A DNA stretch of 64,000 bases from Glandiceps talaboti. Taxonomy: Eukaryota; Hemichordata; Enteropneusta; Spengelidae. The DNA is taken from positions 13,437,501 through 13,501,500 of the forward strand of contig NC_135566.1 of assembly GCF_964340395.1 (NCBI RefSeq). Reading direction: 5' to 3'. Position 1 is the stretch's first letter. The number at the start of each line of letters is the position of its first letter. The notes beneath the pieces are model-generated. The model worked only from the letters and a program-made list of their open reading frames with translations. It did no database searches and had not been told where the DNA came from. Positions 39,601 through 61,160 of the stretch are shown piece after piece. The position numbers were made by a program, and so were the translations under genes.

Positions 39601-41161
39601 AGTCTACGCAACATCGTTATAATTGAACCAATCATAATATTTTTTCCTTTGAGAATACCACTTAGAGGAACGTCATTGAAAATAATTTTCATATGTATCA
39701 ATAATAATGAGACAAGTCTGTTACAGTGTATCACTCTCATTGCGTTCACTAAATAAGTTACCCTTCCTCCACAAGATTGTTGTGTTTGGTAAACAGATCA
39801 TGAGTGGAGATATCTTATCAACATTTGCTTTGACCAAATATAAAATGTAATAAAATGTTGCAATGACAGGCTCAAAATAATACTACAAACTCAATAAGTC
39901 GGCGCCCAGGCACTAACAGCAGCGTTTTTAAAGGGGATAAATAAACTTTGCATAGACTATATTTTCCACACAACATCGATCTTGGTTGTAAAAGTGTTAC
40001 TTTGTCAGAAGTGGTGAATATATACACATTATTTTATCTTTGTTATTTTTAGCTCAAGCTCAAGCTCATCTATGCAGACTATCGAAATAAAATTCAAATT
40101 TAGAAAAGTGGAACACACTGTTGAAAGTTTGTGAAAGCGAAACTGAAATTAGTGTCTCTACCTATAGACTTACAGATGAAAAGCTTCCGTTTGCTTTCGC
40201 AAATTTCAACGGTGTGTAGTGTTTCAAAGGTGTGAATGTCAACGTTCTTGTTACTTTTCTTGGGATCTTGTTTAAGCGGATGTGCTGTTTTTGGGTGACA
40301 AATTTTCGCCAAATGAGCGTGATATATCACAAAATACTAGTATTGGCATATTATATTCTCTCGACATTAATTGTTCGTTGATATTAATTGCCAGCCTAGC
40401 ACTACTAAAGTGAATCGATTTGACTGAATCTATACTCAAGTCCAAAGCAACGCCATTCCTTTAGTGCACGGACAGTGCCGAATCTTTCGGATGTATTCCG
40501 AAGTCAATGAACGTAGCCGGCCCAGCGATTGACCTATTCTGCCGATTAAAGTTGCAATATGGATAAGGATTGGGTATTTATTTTGGATTTTTAATTTATG
40601 AAACAACTTTATCATGGTTTCCTACTTGAAAAAATATATGTGAAACAACATATGCCAAGTCCTTGTTTGTAAGTCAATAGATTGCAAAAAATTAATAAAA
40701 AGTTTAAATCTTTGTTATTTTACGTACAATAACAAACTTGGTACACATTTTTTTCAGCTTCTTGCAAAGTATTGAGTTACAAAATTTTATGACAGATTTT
40801 GTCAAGGTTGTTTCACGTTTTTTTTTACAAATTAAAAATCCTAATTAAATACTCAGTCCTCGTCCATATTGCTACTTTAAATGTTTGAGTATGGCTAAAA
40901 AGAGTTTCAGTGCCAACCCGTCTTTTTTTGTAAGCAATAAGGACAGTGTGAAAGTATCACCTTTCGAAGATTTGGGGTTAACACTTTTTTTAGCAGAATA
41001 TGTCTAATGATAGTTGTGCTCATCAAGCAATGCACCAAGTATGAACACTTACCTCCTGGCCATGAAATACAAATAATCCGTGGTGGCGAAATTACCGATA
41101 CAGCTAATAGTGTTAAGGAACATCTTGCAAGCAACTTAGCCATCGTGTTACCACGGTCCAT
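34573..41161 (-). CDS. lectin gene A: signal peptide, two CTLDs, Thr-rich stalk, membrane anchor
   Basis: Five minus-strand exons join in frame at phase 1: 41161-41053 (signal), 38169-37783 (CTLD-1), 37043-37017 (linker), 36443-36054 (CTLD-2) and 35216-34573 (stalk, membrane span, stop). The sum is 1557 nt, or 518 residues. It is a close paralogue of gene B in CTLDs, linker position and terminal exon, but its first exon is unlike those of genes B and C. It would be a type I membrane protein with two non-classical C-type lectin-like heads. Its intron 1 holds a LINE fragment and a MITE. Confidence 0.8.
36054..36443 (-). CDS. second C-type lectin-like domain exon (gene A)
   Basis: Long-form CTLD of 390 nt, phase 1-1: CPCGQHFYEAACYEVFPDD, ESLALC, YWLGFVDPTNTGNYIWVDN, TGYTNWKSAG, EECAVM, YQWDSVRC and YVCMYP. 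One residue longer than its relatives, in the loop after the third Cys. The EPN/QPD triplet is absent (SAGESGSEE). Acceptor AG at 36445-36444, donor at 36053. Confidence 0.92.
36501..36620 (+). repeat. (CTGT)n / (CTGC)n microsatellite
   Basis: About 30 tetranucleotide units in intron 3 of gene A, beginning 50 bases from the CTLD-2 acceptor. Confidence 0.97.
37017..37043 (-). CDS. 27-nt linker micro-exon (gene A)
   Basis: Acceptor TTCGATAG and donor GTAAGT enclose an exon that adds PHTTAAPS at phase 1-1 between the CTLDs. It matches the position of the gene B micro-exon at 16841. Confidence 0.58.
37783..38169 (-). CDS. first C-type lectin-like domain exon (gene A)
   Basis: Long-form CTLD of 387 nt, phase 1-1: CPCGQHFYEDACYEVFPD, then HGCTHHECRALC with two Cys not seen in the relatives, HPDGDLP, YWLGFEDPTNTGNYIWVDN, EECAMM, YQWDSVGC and YVCMYP. 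Acceptor AG is at 38171-38170 and the donor at 37782. The extra Cys pair (both in the helix-1 region) could form an additional disulphide. Confidence 0.9.
38171..40545. other. intron 1 of gene A with LINE fragment
   Basis: Apart from the RT fragment at 38400-38650, nothing coding was recognised; the frames at 39273-39756 are not convincing. Confidence 0.4.
38400..38650 (+). pseudogene. LINE reverse transcriptase fragment
   Basis: The plus strand reads LSRFLCIARGIRQGCPLS, then after a stop VLFVIFIELLAIATR. RGIRQGCPLS is a signature of non-LTR reverse transcriptases. It is broken by stops, inside intron 1 of lectin gene A. Confidence 0.75.
40550..40876. mobile_element. TTAA-flanked MITE, copy 2
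   Basis: Ends AGTTGCAATATGGATAAGG and the inverted CCATATTGCTACT, flanked by TTAA at 40546-40549 and 40877-40880. Internal sequence matches copies 1 and 3, including ATATGCCAAGTCCTTGTTTG. Confidence 0.85.
41053..41161 (-). CDS. first coding exon, signal peptide (gene A)
   Basis: ATG at 41161 with a second in-frame ATG at 41143, which starts MAKLLARCSLTLLAVSVIS, a better signal sequence. Donor GTAAGT at 41052 leaves phase 1. With 109 nt it has the same length as the gene C first exon, though the sequence is unlike it. Confidence 0.65.
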
Positions 41162-41913
41162 GACAAAGTTGTCTGTTTTCTAGACCTTGTTTCTATATCT
41201 TTCACCAATAATTGTGATGATGAAATTTTCCTATATTACAGGTAAATGAGTAATAATTTATTCGTTTCGTCAGGATATCGAGTTATTGATCAGATAAGAG
41301 AAGGTTGTTGCCGAGTATTTATGAATAATGAGAGGAAATACTTGTATTGATTGAAATTTCGATTGATTTAGCATAAAAAAAGCGTTAAAACGTATTATGT
41401 TTGGCAGCTAGCTTTCATTTTTTTCAAGTTTGTCATGATTTATCGGTATATGTTATTGCAAACTGCCACAAATACAGAGAGAGTTTACGATTTAAATATT
41501 GAATGTTTGAGTTTGAGTATTTGGTGGTACTTACTGAAGTGAAACTAGTTACAAATTTAAAGGTCGAATTTTCCTTCACTTTTACCATACCTTGTACCCT
41601 CAGGAATGTATCAAAAGGAGCCCTTCGTAATTCACGGTCGAGGGGTAGGGATGGGATGTGGGGGTGGTTTCCTAAATCTGTCAACAAGATGTTGACAAAT
41701 TGAATACTCCCTCCTTGCCCACAAATGTTCACTACCCAATGTCGGCCACCCTGGGCAGCTAGCGTAATCTATTTGAGGACATCGTAGGAAACTATCACAC
41801 TGTCATTTACCACTGTGCTAGTACTGCGGACAACATACATTGCTAAAGAAACAAGCACACAAATAAAACACAAACAAAAAATACACACAAAACAAATACA
41901 CTCACAAATACAA

Positions 41914-41914
<1 letters not shown>

Positions 41915-41946
<32 letters not shown>

Positions 41947-42095
41947 TACATACATACATACACACATGCATGCGTACATATACATGCATACATATATACA
42001 TACATACATACATACATACATACATACATACATACACACACATACATACATACATACATACATACATACATACATACATACATACAAAACATACA
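41915..42095 (+). repeat. (ATAC)n / (AC)n microsatellite
   Basis: Mixed CATA and CA units in the spacer between lectin gene A and the methyltransferase gene. Confidence 0.97.
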
Positions 42096-42262
42096 TTCAT
42101 TCATACAAGCAATAAAAGGTCAAGAATGAAGCACTCTAGTGTTCAATTAATGTATTTATTCATTGAGCATTGGTATAAATCAAACAGTCCACACAGGTGA
42201 CTAACACCTATAGACGTGAACCCCAAATACACGTCATTTGGTAAATGAAACCAACAATACTG

Positions 42263-44814
42263 CTATAGCACTTTGAAAGCGAAAAAGTTCCCAAGTTCAT
42301 CACCTAGGTAATTCTCCAATTTGGTTTTCTCCACTTGCTCTAGAGTCTTCGATTCTAGCAAAGATGCTAATGTTGGCCCTTCCATACTGTCCAATGTCTT
42401 AGCGCAGACACCAACACATATCAAGCCACCTGAAAATACAATGAGTGTACAACACTGTGATTAGTAAAATTCATTTACACAGTTACGTTTACACCGTTGT
42501 CCGTCTCCTGTTATTTTTCTTTAGAAAAAGTGATGGTTAAGACCATTATTGAGATATATTCATAAGTGAAATTGTCATGCAATGTTTGCGCGCAGATGTC
42601 GCAATTTTCAGCGCAGCGTTTGCTAGATTCCGCGCCACTAAAATCAAACCTTTGCGGCTCTAAAATTTCACGACAATTTCTAAATATATCACAGCCATCG
42701 TAATGGTTTTTTTTTATAGTAAACAAAAAAATGGCACAACCTGTTAAATCTACACTAGCTACAACTCATAGTACAAATAACCAAAAATATATTAACTGAA
42801 GATTGGTCAATAACTTATAAAAATGACACTCAATATTATCTGTAGGTAGTGTAGTGGCAAGTTTAAATCTTGAGCGAAAGCTCAGTTTTCAATCTGTCAC
42901 ATGTTAAAACTGCACTTGTTGTAACTGGAGTATCATGTTTTCAATTAGATAACTATAACATTCTTGTTTAAGACATCAATAATAAGACATTGCACGTGTT
43001 AATCATTCGTCCATATCATCCATAAGCAGTAGAGAAATAGGTCGAAATCATAATGGCCCTTGAGGGCGCTGATTTTTGGGTGCGAACCCAAAAGTCAATT
43101 TGATTGGATTTTTGTGTTTACACCTACAAAAAATACGTGATGCAATTCTGTTCACAGTGTACGATAGTAAATGTAAGTTACTGTACTGAACAAAATATTT
43201 TTTTTTATATAAACGTTTCAGTTGCATCTCGTGCAGCTTTAAGGATAGTCTTATATCATCCTTAACACTGGAAATATCTATAGAAAGATTGACCATTGTT
43301 GGACTCCTGATATTCTTTCAAACCACTCTGTGACACATGTACGCGTTTTATTATTGAGGTAGATTCTTTTGAGCATTCGTCAGATAATTACATCATCGCC
43401 GTGTATACTTACAATTATACCCATACGAACAGAACGTACCAGTATCGTGCGCACGTTTGAGGTGTAACTACTTATGGTCATTCATCAGACTGTTCTACGA
43501 TTACGTTTTAATCGACGTAAATTCCTATATTAAATAATTCATGCTTTCAACTGTTCCGGCATCGTGCGCTCATCGTACCCTGAATAGGAATGTAAATCGT
43601 ACCTTTTTTAACTATTCTCGCCATCTCTGGAAGGTTGGAGTCATCAAGATGACCAGGTAAGAATGCACCAATACATACTATCGCATCATACGTGTCTGAA
43701 ACAAACATGGCGGGAAATGTTATTAGTGGACATGTCAGAAATCACGCTACTGTAAAAAAAAAATCACGCTACTGTAAAAAAAAATATCAAGGGAATGTGT
43801 TTTTTCTAAAACAAAAATCTGGTCAGAAGATTAATCTATAGATTAAAGAACAAGGTTCACATACTGTAATATATGTTAGGCCAAGTAAAAATGTTGTTTG
43901 GTTCCGGTTACCCGACCCCACCTAGTTTTCCTCGCCGACCCTAAATTTTTTTTTACGTATTCGAGAAAAATAATAAAATCGCGAAAATAGTGACGTGTTG
44001 CAAGAAATAGTGGGTGCGGAAATTGACATCAACTTATAAAGACAATATAAAACTATTCTTCCAATCTGTAATGGATGTACATCTGATAGGAAGAAAAACA
44101 ACAACACAGAGACCATTTGGAAAACAATGGAAAACCTGAACTAGAAACTTACACATGAAAAAAAATAAAATCTACCTACCCCACCTATTTTAAAATTGAA
44201 TGTAATCGGAAGCACATAATTTTGTTTTCGCCTTATACCTTGTAATGCATGCTTTATATATAGGGTCAATGATTTACCATAATAACAACATTCCTCTATT
44301 GCTCCTATTTTAGCATAAATTAATTTCTAAGGCATATCTAGGGCATCAATGTCTCTATGTATGACACGGTGTGTCCCCAAAATGATAAGTATCAGTTGAG
44401 AAATGCAATAGAAAGGTATACGGGATTGATTTAGGGTGTATTTCCTGATACGATATTGTAATGTTGGCACCAATCAACAAATAATTGTAAAGTTTTCTTT
44501 GTTTTTTACCACCACTACTACCACCACCACCACCACCACCACCACCACCACTACCACCACCACCCCAACAACCATCCAACCACCCAACAAACCACCATCA
44601 CCGACCACCACCACCACCACCACCACCACCCCAACAACCATCCAACCACCCAACAAACCACCATCACCGAACACCACCACCACAACCATCCAACCACCCA
44701 ACAAACAAACCACCATCACCGACCACCACCACCTACCACCACCACCACCACCACCACCACCATCCATCCACCAACAAAAACCCCTCCACCACCGGCACCA
44801 CCACCACCAACAGC

Positions 44815-44845
<31 letters not shown>

Positions 44846-46763
44846 CACCCTCCACCACCACCACCACCACCACCACCACCCATCCACCAACAAAACACCG
44901 TTCACCATCACCACCACCACCACCACCACCACCACCACCACTCTACTGTTCTTTCTGTAAACTTGTCAAAGGTCTGGTATTGTTTTCTTACCTTCATTCA
45001 CTCCATCTGTTGGTCCCGTACCAAGTTTAGCACAAATCAATTTCTTGTATATACCCTTTTCCTTTGCTTTATCTAGGAGTCCTTGTGACAAATCTATAGC
45101 ATCTATATTTGTATATCCGCCTACACTGTACATCTGTAATAAACCAGAATTACACCCATAACATAATAGTATGCCAAAGCTATTCATTGACCTTTGAACA
45201 GAAATATGGATTTATATATACTCTAGTCGTTCTACGTCACGACAACTCGTGTGTATACGTCACAGGTTCTGCGGTGGTCGAAATATGAGTCAAAACATTC
45301 CAAGTCGCCATTATTTTCCCCCCGATTCAATATCTATTGTACGGATCATCCTTGCAACCAAAACTATTGTTTCAATGCATTAAATATAGCAAATCATATT
45401 TGATTTCAATTTACAAATCTGTAGATAAAGGTTGCGTTAACGTTATACATATGAAAAAAAAAAAGATTTATTATAAGATTTGGCAGGTCACATTAGCAAT
45501 TATCTGATTGTGAATTACACGGAGTGGAATATCAAACTTTACTTGAATTGACTCATCCTTGTCTTGATATACATTGAATAAGCCACGATTTGAAACAGAA
45601 TAAGACTCCATGGACGTTCACCTGGGAAAGTTTGCTTGCAGCAACTTGAGAGAGAATTTAAAATGTGTTAGATGAGTCAACCAGCAATAACAGTGATGAA
45701 ACTATGGATAATACCCGAACTGTATTGATATTCTTAGAAATTCTCACCTCTTGACCAAGCAGACCTGTGCCAGCTGCACAATCCAAAATTCTAGCATCTT
45801 TATTTGCCATAAGTTTGGATAATCCCTTGGTTATATACATTGGTGCATTCCACCCCCAAGACACAATATCCTAGGTAAATATATAGCATGTGTTAATTGA
45901 AGCATTGCCATTGGATGGGTAGTATTTGTTTCTTGAAATATCTCCACTTGTCCTCCGTCTAAACCCTCTCGTATTGTAGATATATATCACATCAGGGCAA
46001 TTTTACCGTAAATCAAACAACGTGTACATCAATTCATATAAATTACCACCACATTTGCATAAAAATTACCACGACATTTGCATATAAATTACCAACATAT
46101 TTGCATATAAATTACCAACAAATTTGCATCTCTATCAGCTCTCCAGCAAAGACTGAATAATTTACTATGAGGTGGTAGTATTCGAAAATTTCAACACCCC
46201 TCCCCCAACTCCTTAGTTTTCGTAAATCAAGATAAGATCCTGAATATACAGTATCATACAAGTTCATACTCATTACATCTGAATGGTCATTTTCTTCGGT
46301 GCTCACATTTTTGAGGAACCATTTAAAAAAACCAGAATGCAAATATGTCGTGGTTTTTCAAACATCATGTGTAATCCCTTAATCTGAGTGTTATCTGTAT
46401 ACCAATTTGCTTCATGTCACGTTTCAGTAACATTTCCGTTGTATGGGGACCGCCAACGTGTACATATGAAATTAGACGACCACTTAGCTTTAAATTTATT
46501 GAACAACGATGAGAGAAAAAGTGAAATTAAATTGGTACAAGATATGCATTAGGAACTTAATTTCTTGGCCAACATGCGTACCGAAGATGCGCAGCATTAC
46601 CAAGAAATTGTATTTCGTTAAAAGGTTTGTGCATAAACTATAAGCTGTGGTTCATTACCTTATCATAATGATCAACCCAATTATCGTAGAGATCTCTGAT
46701 TTCTCCTGTGCTTCTTGCTGTATTACGAATGTTATGTACTAGCTCAGTGCCGGCGTCATCCAT
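42263..46763 (-). CDS. METTL27: METTL27-like SAM-dependent methyltransferase
   Basis: Five minus-strand exons: 46763-46659, 45870-45748, 45133-44992, 43695-43603 and 42429-42263. Phases fit throughout and the sum is 630 nt (209 residues). The protein opens with a DLYDNWVDHYDK segment typical of the METTL27/WBSCR27 family. It then has SAM-binding motif I (ILDCAAGTGLLGQE, about residues 58-71), an acidic motif II region (NIDAIDLSQGLL), the core strand YDAIVCIGAFLPGH and a post-core GGLICVGV. Human METTL27 is somewhat longer. The substrate of the family is not established. A polyadenylation signal AATAAA lies about 105 bases after the stop (42160-42155). Intron 3 carries a large ACC repeat. Confidence 0.9.
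44508..44941 (+). repeat. (ACC)n / (CAA)n low-complexity block
   Basis: Long ACC runs interspersed with repeated units such as CCATCCAACCACCCAACAAA and a CAA run. It lies in the third intron of the methyltransferase gene, ending about 50 bases from the end of exon 3. Confidence 0.96.
45205..45325. repeat. interspersed repeat shared with 60150-60265
   Basis: Shared order of ACG(T)..CA(C/T)GACAAC, CGAAATATGA(G/A)TCAAAACA and CGCCATTATTTT; both in the same orientation. Confidence 0.6.
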
Positions 46764-46769
46764 ACTTTA

Positions 46770-49327
46770 AGGAGAGAAAATAATAAAAACAGGATTTCGT
46801 GTTATGTGTAGTTTTCGTTTATCTTTCTATGCAACCAGTACGATATGCATTAGGAACTTAATTTCATACCCAAATACATCCGTTGCCGATTGGCAATATA
46901 ATAAACAGATCACCACATGCACTAGAAGGGGATGTTATTACTCTAAAACTGACTCTATACTGAGAGTGAATACAGAATATCATAAATAACTTGAATAAGA
47001 TTCATGGTATCAGTCATTAGGTGGGTTTAGGGCTACGTTTACAGGTACAATCATGACAAGTTTGACTAAATCACTAAATCTGACAGATTTGGCCCAACTG
47101 CATTGCACATAAAATCATTTCAAATTGAGGTACTGATTTTTGTGTCAAAGTTTGTCAGTTTGATAGTGATAAGAAGTAGACTTTTTTTCGGCACCCTCAA
47201 AGGCAGTTTTCATTGCCTACCACTGATAAAACGACGTTCTGATCACAGGCGCCGTTTCTATATAACTCCGATCCTGCAATGGTAGTAATTGTTTTGATGG
47301 TGACAAGCTTGGACGCGTATTAAAGTTATTCAGTCATTTAGGGGGTTTAGACCCAAACTTACAGATGGAATCCTGACACTTTTGACTAAATCACCAAATC
47401 TGGCACATTGGGATCATTTGAGAAGGGGGGGGGGGGGTGTCCAACCTAGGTAATCATTGAAAATAATGTTCCTTTTATCAAACTATAATTGTTGACGTGA
47501 CAAGCTTGGACACGTTTTTACAAATTTAATTGTGTACAGTGGCTCTGGTGAATAACACCTGCCACGCAATATCCGTTGTCCCTAGAGCCATAGTCCACTA
47601 CCCCTACCCCCGCCCCCATCAGTTGACCTTCATGATATACCGGTATATACAAACTCGTACTTATAAAAGGATAAATTTGAAATAACTTTATGTACAGTAT
47701 TGGATAAGCCCATGCAAACAACACTCTCTTTGGCGTGAAGTAGGGTATAAGGTAGGCAAACTCGTCACGTCGGACAGATCAGGTTGAAAACATTGCGTGC
47801 GATATGCTCGGTAATGAATTTTGCCACGATGTATAGTAGTGCATGCGCACTGACTTATATTAGCAGGGTGTGTTGACGCTTTGCATGTACTGGAAATACT
47901 GGGTTAGGTCAGATCGAAATATTGTCTTTTATATGATCGGTCAGGAATTCTTTCACAATACAGTAGTGTAGTTGTACAATTAAATTCTTGCAAAGGGAAA
48001 TCGACAAGTTATATATAAGTGGGGAAAGGGCTGGCAAATGGGACTCAATACACTGAGTTGGCATACAATTACAAAACGGGAGACGGTGTACTTTAGACGG
48101 TCAAGCAACACCCTTTTTTGGGCGTTGAACTTTCACATGACTTAGAATGGAAGCACCACATTTTAAATATCACATCTAATGCATCAAGTATTTGTAGGAC
48201 TACTGCAAATACATCTATATCAATGTCCTGCCAGTATCAAACAAACCACGTATATATTCCTGGTACGATCACGGCTGGTAAATTTCCCAAGTATTTGGGA
48301 AAGTTCAGTTGAAAGGATTCATGATCAATGCAAGACAGCTCGTTTGTCATCAGAAATTACATGAAGGAAGCCAGTGTATTTGATATGGTAAGGACAATAC
48401 AACGGCCATACCTTGGAAATCGAAGGGCAGTGAGCAGACTAACTTTCCTATATAAAGTTACAAACATGCTTTTCAAGATGATAAGATACCAGAATTTTAC
48501 ACCTTCTATTAGCAGAAGTGTGGCTTGTTATTCTCTCTACTCGACCATCGCCAAGTATTTTTTTTATAGAAATATTCACTTAGTCTTGGACAATTCCAAC
48601 GTGAGATCATGTACCATTAAGCTTATCCATCGAACAAGCAAGGACAGTTGACAGTTTTTAAATCTGCCCTCACCCGCATCGATAACACCGATTTCACAGG
48701 CCATACTCCCTCGAATACTGGCGAGATCTACAGGACTCCACCAGCATCCTTGTTGGAGAAAATGTACATTAAAAGTCATGCGCTATTACTTACAACATGC
48801 TATGGAAAGCGCATGAATACAGCACTCATATGAATTATAGACAGAAGTAAAAGAAGTACTGAGTTACCTTTCGCCTCAAGAGTCGGTGTTCAGAATGTAC
48901 GTGTCAATGTTCACTTAATCACAGCAATGAAGTGAATGCCAAATGAAAATAACGAATGTGTTCTATCACTGAAATATGCAAAAAATACACAATTTGCATA
49001 GAGGTTATGTATTCATCCATCGATATTTCAATTCATTGTTCAGCATTTCAGTGCCAAATGGAATGTATTGTCACAATGCATTGAAATGATAACCAAACAA
49101 AAAATTTGACAAGCTTGGACAAGCATTTACTTCCTTTATATTGTATCTGTGATTTTACGTGGGCGGCACTCTCAGGCATTGTTCGAGGTACACGTAGAGG
49201 GCGTTATGTCATGCAGTGACGAGCCCCAAGCTGGGTGGTCGGTCGTCATTTTTATTCGGTTGTCTAGAGGGCCTAATAAAAACCGGAAGTGCGATGAAAG
49301 CTGCCTTGTTTGAACTACGACGGTGAC
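46770..49327. other. spacer with a LINE fragment and an internal duplication
   Basis: Two related blocks (47010-47100 and 47326-47415) share TTTGACTAAATCAC and AAATCTG. The LINE fragment is listed separately. Start regions of the divergent methyltransferase and channel genes lie at the two ends; no core promoter was recognised. Confidence 0.4.
48118..48770 (+). pseudogene. LINE reverse transcriptase C-terminal fragment
   Basis: Broken plus-strand frames read LGVELSHDLEWKHHI, then MKEASVFDMVRTIQRPYL, NRRAVSRLTFLYKVTNML and RNIHLVLDNSNVRSCTIKLI. This is the typical order of the region after the palm in CR1/Jockey-like reverse transcriptases, with at least two frameshifts. Confidence 0.75.
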
Positions 49328-58447
<9,120 letters not shown>

Positions 58448-58988
58448 TGTAAAGAATTCAGTGAATTGACGATGTCTGGAAGGGTTTTCATTTCAGAGAG
58501 CCAGTTTATTTATGTGTAGCCATCTAAAGGGTGATTTCCATATATGACTACATGGCACCAGTTGTGGTCAGAGTATCCGTCCCTGAATTTCAAATCCAGA
58601 AATACTATTAATATTCAAGATATATGTGGAGGTGTAATGCTTATAAATTGTAAACGTAGAATGTAAATGTTAGAATAGAAATTAATACTGGATTCCATTA
58701 AGAATAGATATTAGGAATAATGCCAAAAAAAAAGAGAATTGTTTCTGGTCAGGACACTCTGTCTAAAATCGTGCGACAACATGATTAATTTGTAATTTTC
58801 AACAAATGGTTAACCTGTCACGCAATCTGCTATTTATGGCAGTTACTGTTCTCTTTTTATTTAGAGCAAGTGTGTATGTGGGGCAGATGCCATTTGCTTG
58901 TTCATGATTGACTGTGCAGTTGTCTTCACTGAAGTATTTACCATGAATTTACTGTGAATTTACATGGGGTAGGAAGCCATTGAGGCTT

Positions 58989-59220
58989 TTAGAGACCCCG
59001 TTCTGTTCTGAGGTGGTTATCAATACACGCTTTAAAATGATTAACTGATGAATTAGCAATAACCCTTTCTGGTAAACTGTTCCAAATATCACTGAAGTAG
59101 GAAGGGTTATTTGTTGTGTTTCCTCACGGATCTGCAGACTTAATGAATTCTCTTTTTTTGGTCTAAAATCACCTTTTTGAAATCTAAGATTCAGATGAAC
59201 TCTAGATAGTTGTTTATACC
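58989..59220 (-). pseudogene. LINE reverse transcriptase C-terminal fragment
   Basis: The minus strand reads FSDIWNSLPERVIANSSVNH, then FKACIDNHLRTERGL and a stop at 58991-58989. The WNSLPE signature followed by FK...D is typical of the very end of CR1/L2-type reverse transcriptases. Confidence 0.78.
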
Positions 59221-59452
59221 AGGCTTCAATTAGGTAACTTTATTCCTAATAAAATGTTAAATTGATATTTTTGATAAAATTGTAAAATTTATACTAACCA
59301 ATGTTTTAACTTATTGTTCAAAAACTTGTAATATAAATGTGTATCAATCTGATTGATTTCTTTAAAAAATATATGTTGTGATACAAGATCAAATGGAAGG
59401 TCAAATGTAGCAGGACATTCATTGACATCTTCAATTTATCAGTGTTTTGTAA

Positions 59453-59605
59453 TAGCCTGTCCATTGTGTTGTCGAGGTACAGCATTAGTTGATCCTCAGA
59501 CCACTATAGTGGGCTGAGGTTGATCGTACCTCATAATAATAGAATATGAGGGGTAGGACGTACATTCAGCTAATGCTGTAACTTGACAGCACAGTGGACA
59601 GGCTA
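59453..59605. repeat. 153-bp inverted-repeat element
   Basis: Arms of about 37 bases (TAGCCTGTCCATTGTG with its inverse) with few mismatches enclose CTCAGACCACTATAGTGG, a palindromic block also found at 22283-22335. Confidence 0.75.
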
Positions 59606-60149
59606 GTTTTGTAAGTACTGAAGCAAATACTTGTCAGTGCTCCTTTTTTAATTTTGTTTTTATAAATAACTACTTAGTATGTGTTGTGAGGTCAGTCTGC
59701 CAGCATTTACATTTATGTGAAATAGCTTTTTATTCAGTAATGATATTGATATCAAGATTGAAATATATTGTATTACATTGTACTATAACCCCTTGCGGAC
59801 AGATTACATTAAAGTGACTGTGTAGAAAGAGGCAATTACTCCCAGAAAGACAAAAATCAAAATCGACAAAATATACAGGAAATAAAGGAATCCAATCATA
59901 TTGCTACATCAGATTTTAATCAGATTGTGGATGATTAAATATACAACATTAAGTAGAATGATTTGAATAAGACGACATAAGTTATGAAAAAAATTACAGA
60001 GAAAAGTATAATATATTTTTGTATCATGATACGAGTTAATATTCTCTGCCCTATGCAAATGTAACTTAAATAGAAACCAAAGGAAAACACCATAAGCATC
60101 TAAAATGATAGAAAGAAAATCATTGGACCAAGTTTTTGTTGTTGAACAG

Positions 60150-60265
60150 TAAATATGAATTTTATACCCAGGTCGTTTTACGTTGTCATGACAACCCGTG
60201 TTTATGTCATTGGTTTTGTGGTGCTCGAAATATGAATCAAAACAGTCCAAATCGCCATTATTTTT
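60150..60265. repeat. interspersed repeat shared with 45205-45325
   Basis: Second copy of the element described at 45.2 kb. Confidence 0.6.
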
Positions 60266-60289
60266 CAGATTTTTCGTAAATCATGCTCA

Positions 60290-60450
60290 ATAGGTATTAT
60301 ATTATTTCCCAATATGTTACTTCATTTGGTCAGAACATGTTCATGATCTACAGGTTTGTCACTACGAGTACTCGTAGTGACTAGGCCCCCTAAGGTCACT
60401 AGTTTATTTCTTGGCTGAATAAAGCAAAATATTGGGAAATACTATCTCAT
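60290..60450. repeat. hairpin element with central 24-bp palindrome
   Basis: Imperfect arms contain TTTCCCAATAT and its inverse ATATTGGGAAA. The centre at 60358-60381 is a perfect palindrome around GAGTACTC. A diverged relative is seen at about 60880-61015. Confidence 0.65.
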
Positions 60451-61160
60451 TATTCTTGTTTTAGATACAATGTGCTGTTTTAGATTGCTTGATAGACCAT
60501 CACAATCTTGTACTTTTTATATGCAGATTTGATCATGATAAATTTTTATAAGTGGTTCTGTACTTCATGAAATGTATGTTACAACAAAGCTGAACCTAGA
60601 TCAATTCTAGTTTATAGTTTATTATTTTGACAGAAGAGTTATTATTCTCTACACAAAAAATTGTACATATTTTTTTCTTTTTAATACCCAGATATGTATA
60701 TTCAGTAATTCATACATACATTTTGTTGTGTATAGTTTTGTATCTTTATGTATAAGTAAATGTTTTTTTTTACCCTTGTATATGATGTTGTTGATATTGC
60801 TCCGGGAGTGTTTGAGGTGATTATTGTGATATGTGTGTTTCCTACACCATTATAATAGATTGGCATAGTTGACATTCAGGTAATATTCACCAATATTTTA
60901 CTTCGTTGAGCCATGGACACTGTCTAGGGTCTTGTAATAAGTCCAAAGTCACAAGAAGTGGCAAGCCCCCTTATGTCATGAGTTTGTCTAGCTGAATGAA
61001 GAAACCATCACAGAATAATGCAATTATATCTTAATACTTGCTAATCAACATTATTGGTCAAGCGACTTTAAATATATACATCAGACAAAATCCATAACAT
61101 CAAGTCAAGTCCCACTTCATAGTAAGATCCACATCGTTGCTTAATTACGTTCTGTATAAT

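Larger units (their letters stand above)
58448..61160. other. spacer between channel and START genes
   Basis: Holds the channel 3' UTR, a LINE C-terminal fragment (58989-59220), two inverted-repeat elements (59453-59605, 60290-60450) and a repeat copy at 60150-60265. No gene recognised. Confidence 0.45.

Noticed and set aside
42511-42726. 71-codon minus-strand frame between methyltransferase exons
   Set aside because: Intron sequence; adjoining exons join in phase without it.
44436-44960. Thr/Pro/His-rich 174-codon frame
   Set aside because: ACC/CAA low-complexity repeat inside a methyltransferase intron; no splice or start context.
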